Source: Planococcaceae bacterium UBA3378
GTDB lineage: Bacteria; Bacillota; Bacilli; Bacillales_A; Planococcaceae
Reading direction: 5' to 3'
DNA length: 7,655 bases
Assembly (NCBI GenBank): GCA_002359075.1
Contig: DEQA01000105.1
Location: 1-7,655, forward strand
Positions 5,983-7,655 of the stretch are shown here, in pieces (positions within the stretch are counted from its first letter, which is position 1; every line of letters starts with the position of its first letter). The position numbers and the translations under genes are program-made. A model generated the notes under the pieces. The model ran no database searches, was not told where the DNA came from, and saw only the letters and a program-made list of their open reading frames with translations.

Positions 5983-7655
5983 ATGGAGAAGCAATTGAAG
6001 CGTTTTGTGAATTTAATGGGCTTTCGTTCATTCTTAGCTATCGTACTGGTCGTTACAGCGTTCCTGCAGTTTGGGTTAATGGTAGATAGTGTAAGAGGCG
6101 TTACATATGATATATCGATGGGCAGCTTGGCACCAGAGACAATCCGGGCAGCCAAAACCGTAGAAGATACAGAAAAGACAGAGCTTGAACGTACCAATGC
6201 CGAAAATGCAACAGCTCCCGTATATGATTTCGAGCAAGAAATAGCCGAACAAAAGGCGAGCCTGCTTACCCTGCTGTTTGATTTAACGATCGAAGCAAAA
6301 AAGGAGCTTGCTGAACAGGAGGAAATGTCACAGGCTGAAAAGCTCGAGGTCATGAAAGAGAAACTGAAAAACGTGACGGAAAAACAAGTTAGTCTATCAC
6401 TGACAGATGATGAACTGCGGGCATTGTTCAATGCTTCTGAAAGCCAGCTTATACAATCAAGGGATATATTAGTAGAGCTTACGAAAGAAGTACTTTCCGA
6501 GAGTATAAGAAAAGAGAATCTATCATCTGCCCGTACAAACATAGAATCACTTATCCGTTCTTCCTCAATTGCTAATTCACTGCTTTCGACAGCAATTACG
6601 CTAGGTAGAAATTCGCTCGTTGAGACGGAAACATTAAACGAGGAAAAAACAGCGATTGCCAAGCGTCAGGCGCGTGATGCAATAGAGCCGACAAAAATTT
6701 TACAAGGACAGATAATTGTGCTTGAAGGGGAAATTGTCGATAGAGAAAAGTACCGCCAGCTGGAATTGCTTGGTCTTATTGACAGCCAGGCTTCCTGGAA
6801 ACCAATTGGAGGCGTTGTGATCCTGATCGTCCTGCAAATGATCTTCCTTTTCGTCCTTTTTGACGGTTATAAGGGGACGTTAAAAGAAAAAAGCAATCAA
6901 TTGCTGGTAACGGTCATCGTCTATTTAAGCGCGATTGTCCTTATGAAACTGGGGAGCCTTATATCGAATAATTTTGATGTCGTTCTTGCGTTTATTTTCC
7001 CTACAGCTATGGCCACAATGCTGTTAAGGATTTTAACGAACGACCGGGTTGCCGCGTTAGTAACACTATTGATTGCTGCATCGGCAGGTATTATATTCCA
7101 GGAAAACTATGCCGCTGTTTTACAGATGGATATTGCACTATATATTTTGTTTGGCGGTTTTGCCTCGCTGTTCTTTATGGGAAGTATGGAAAAACGGTCG
7201 CATATTTTGCGTGCAAGCGCCATTGTATCCGTTATTAATCTTGTATTTATTGCATTTTACCTGCTGATGACACAGTCGGATTACGGCGTGTCTGAAATCC
7301 TGTTCTATGTAGGAGCCGGCGTTGTTTCAGGCCTGCTATCGGGCGCTATGACAATGGGATTATTACCGTTTTTCGAATCAGTATTCGGTATCCTGTCAAC
7401 AATGAGACTAATCGAGCTTTCCAATCCGAACCACCCATTATTAAAAAAGATTTTAACGGAAACGCCGGGCACATATCATCATAGCGTAATGGTTGCCAAT
7501 TTGGCGGAGACATCCTGTGAGGCAATCGGGGCAGATGGCTTGCTTGCCCGTGTCGGCTGCTATTATCATGATGTTGGAAAGACGCGCAGACCTGCCTTTT
7601 TCATTGAAAACCAAATGGGGATCAACCCTCATGATACATTGGCCCCGGAATCAAG
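5983..7655 (+). CDS. pgpH: Cyclic-di-AMP phosphodiesterase PgpH (7TM-HD family), 5' part
   Basis: The frame is open from ATG 5983 to the window edge (557 codons), so the C-terminal part is missing; the family is about 700 residues. A first membrane helix (about 15-33) precedes an extracytoplasmic 7TMR-HDED domain (about 35-272) rich in Glu/Lys helices. A bundle of about seven membrane helices follows (about 276-460), then the cytoplasmic HD domain. Visible metal ligands are H499/H500 in TYHHSVMVANLAE and H529-D530 in YYHDVGKTRRP; H550 in INPHD is another conserved site. PgpH hydrolyses c-di-AMP to pApA and so affects potassium and osmotic balance, wall integrity and beta-lactam tolerance. AGGAGGTG (5971-5978) precedes ATG by four bases. 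A preceding terminator and candidate promoter suggest a separate unit, probably continuing into ybeY downstream. Confidence 0.96.
   Translation, partial: MEKQLKRFVNLMGFRSFLAIVLVVTAFLQFGLMVDSVRGVTYDISMGSLAPETIRAAKTVEDTEKTELERTNAENATAPVYDFEQEIAEQKASLLTLLFDLTIEAKKELAEQEEMSQAEKLEVMKEKLKNVTEKQVSLSLTDDELRALFNASESQLIQSRDILVELTKEVLSESIRKENLSSARTNIESLIRSSSIANSLLSTAITLGRNSLVETETLNEEKTAIAKRQARDAIEPTKILQGQIIVLEGEIVDREKYRQLELLGLIDSQASWKPIGGVVILIVLQMIFLFVLFDGYKGTLKEKSNQLLVTVIVYLSAIVLMKLGSLISNNFDVVLAFIFPTAMATMLLRILTNDRVAALVTLLIAASAGIIFQENYAAVLQMDIALYILFGGFASLFFMGSMEKRSHILRASAIVSVINLVFIAFYLLMTQSDYGVSEILFYVGAGVVSGLLSGAMTMGLLPFFESVFGILSTMRLIELSNPNHPLLKKILTETPGTYHHSVMVANLAETSCEAIGADGLLARVGCYYHDVGKTRRPAFFIENQMGINPHDTLAPES

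Noticed and set aside
5880..6662. A 260-codon reverse-strand open frame, Ser/Phe/Val-rich
   Set aside because: It is the antisense shadow of the pgpH 5' half and of the terminator. The product is low-complexity and the + strand frame is a well-conserved gene.

Overview
The window is about 7.7 kb of chromosomal DNA from a spore-forming Bacillota of the order Bacillales. Gene order and protein families match the Bacillus subtilis region rpsU - (yqeY) - yqeZ/nfeD - yqfA/floA - yqfB - yqfC - yqfD - phoH - yqfF/pgpH. The sporulation pair yqfC-yqfD and a sigma-E-like promoter in front of it show that the lineage forms endospores. Moderate GC, AGGAGG-type ribosome binding sites and small differences from B. 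subtilis (no yqeY after rpsU, a longer third gene in the nfeD operon, short YqfC and YqfD) suggest a relative such as the Lysinibacillus/Solibacillus (Planococcaceae) group. That placement is tentative.

Layout, all on the + strand. (1) 1-153: 3' end of rpsU (ribosomal protein S21), closed by a terminator hairpin at 219-259. (2) 260-560: a gene-free, increasingly A-rich spacer where B. subtilis carries yqeY. (3) 563-588: a consensus sigma-W promoter (TGAAAC, 16 bp, CGTA) driving nfeD, floA and a small membrane-anchored protein (626-3437). This is a membrane-stress/microdomain operon: NfeD is a membrane ClpP-class/OB-fold protein and FloA is a flotillin-like scaffold. (4) 3435-3485: a very compact junction in which the operon terminator, a sigma-E-like promoter, the yqfC Shine-Dalgarno sequence and its TTG start are nested in about 50 bp. 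(5) 3483-5779: yqfC, yqfD and phoH, tightly packed (1-bp overlap, then a 3-bp gap). The first two are mother-cell sporulation genes. phoH, a P-loop ATPase, probably also has its own promoter inside yqfD. (6) 5780-5926: a spacer with a decayed duplicate of the last ~20 codons of phoH, then a strong terminator. (7) 5983-7655: pgpH, the 7TM-HD c-di-AMP phosphodiesterase, cut by the window edge inside its HD domain.

No RNA gene, CRISPR array, insertion sequence or defence system is visible. The region is a conserved core locus. Its notable features are regulatory architecture (a sigma-W unit abutting a sigma-E unit through a shared hairpin) and the partial duplication of the phoH tail.
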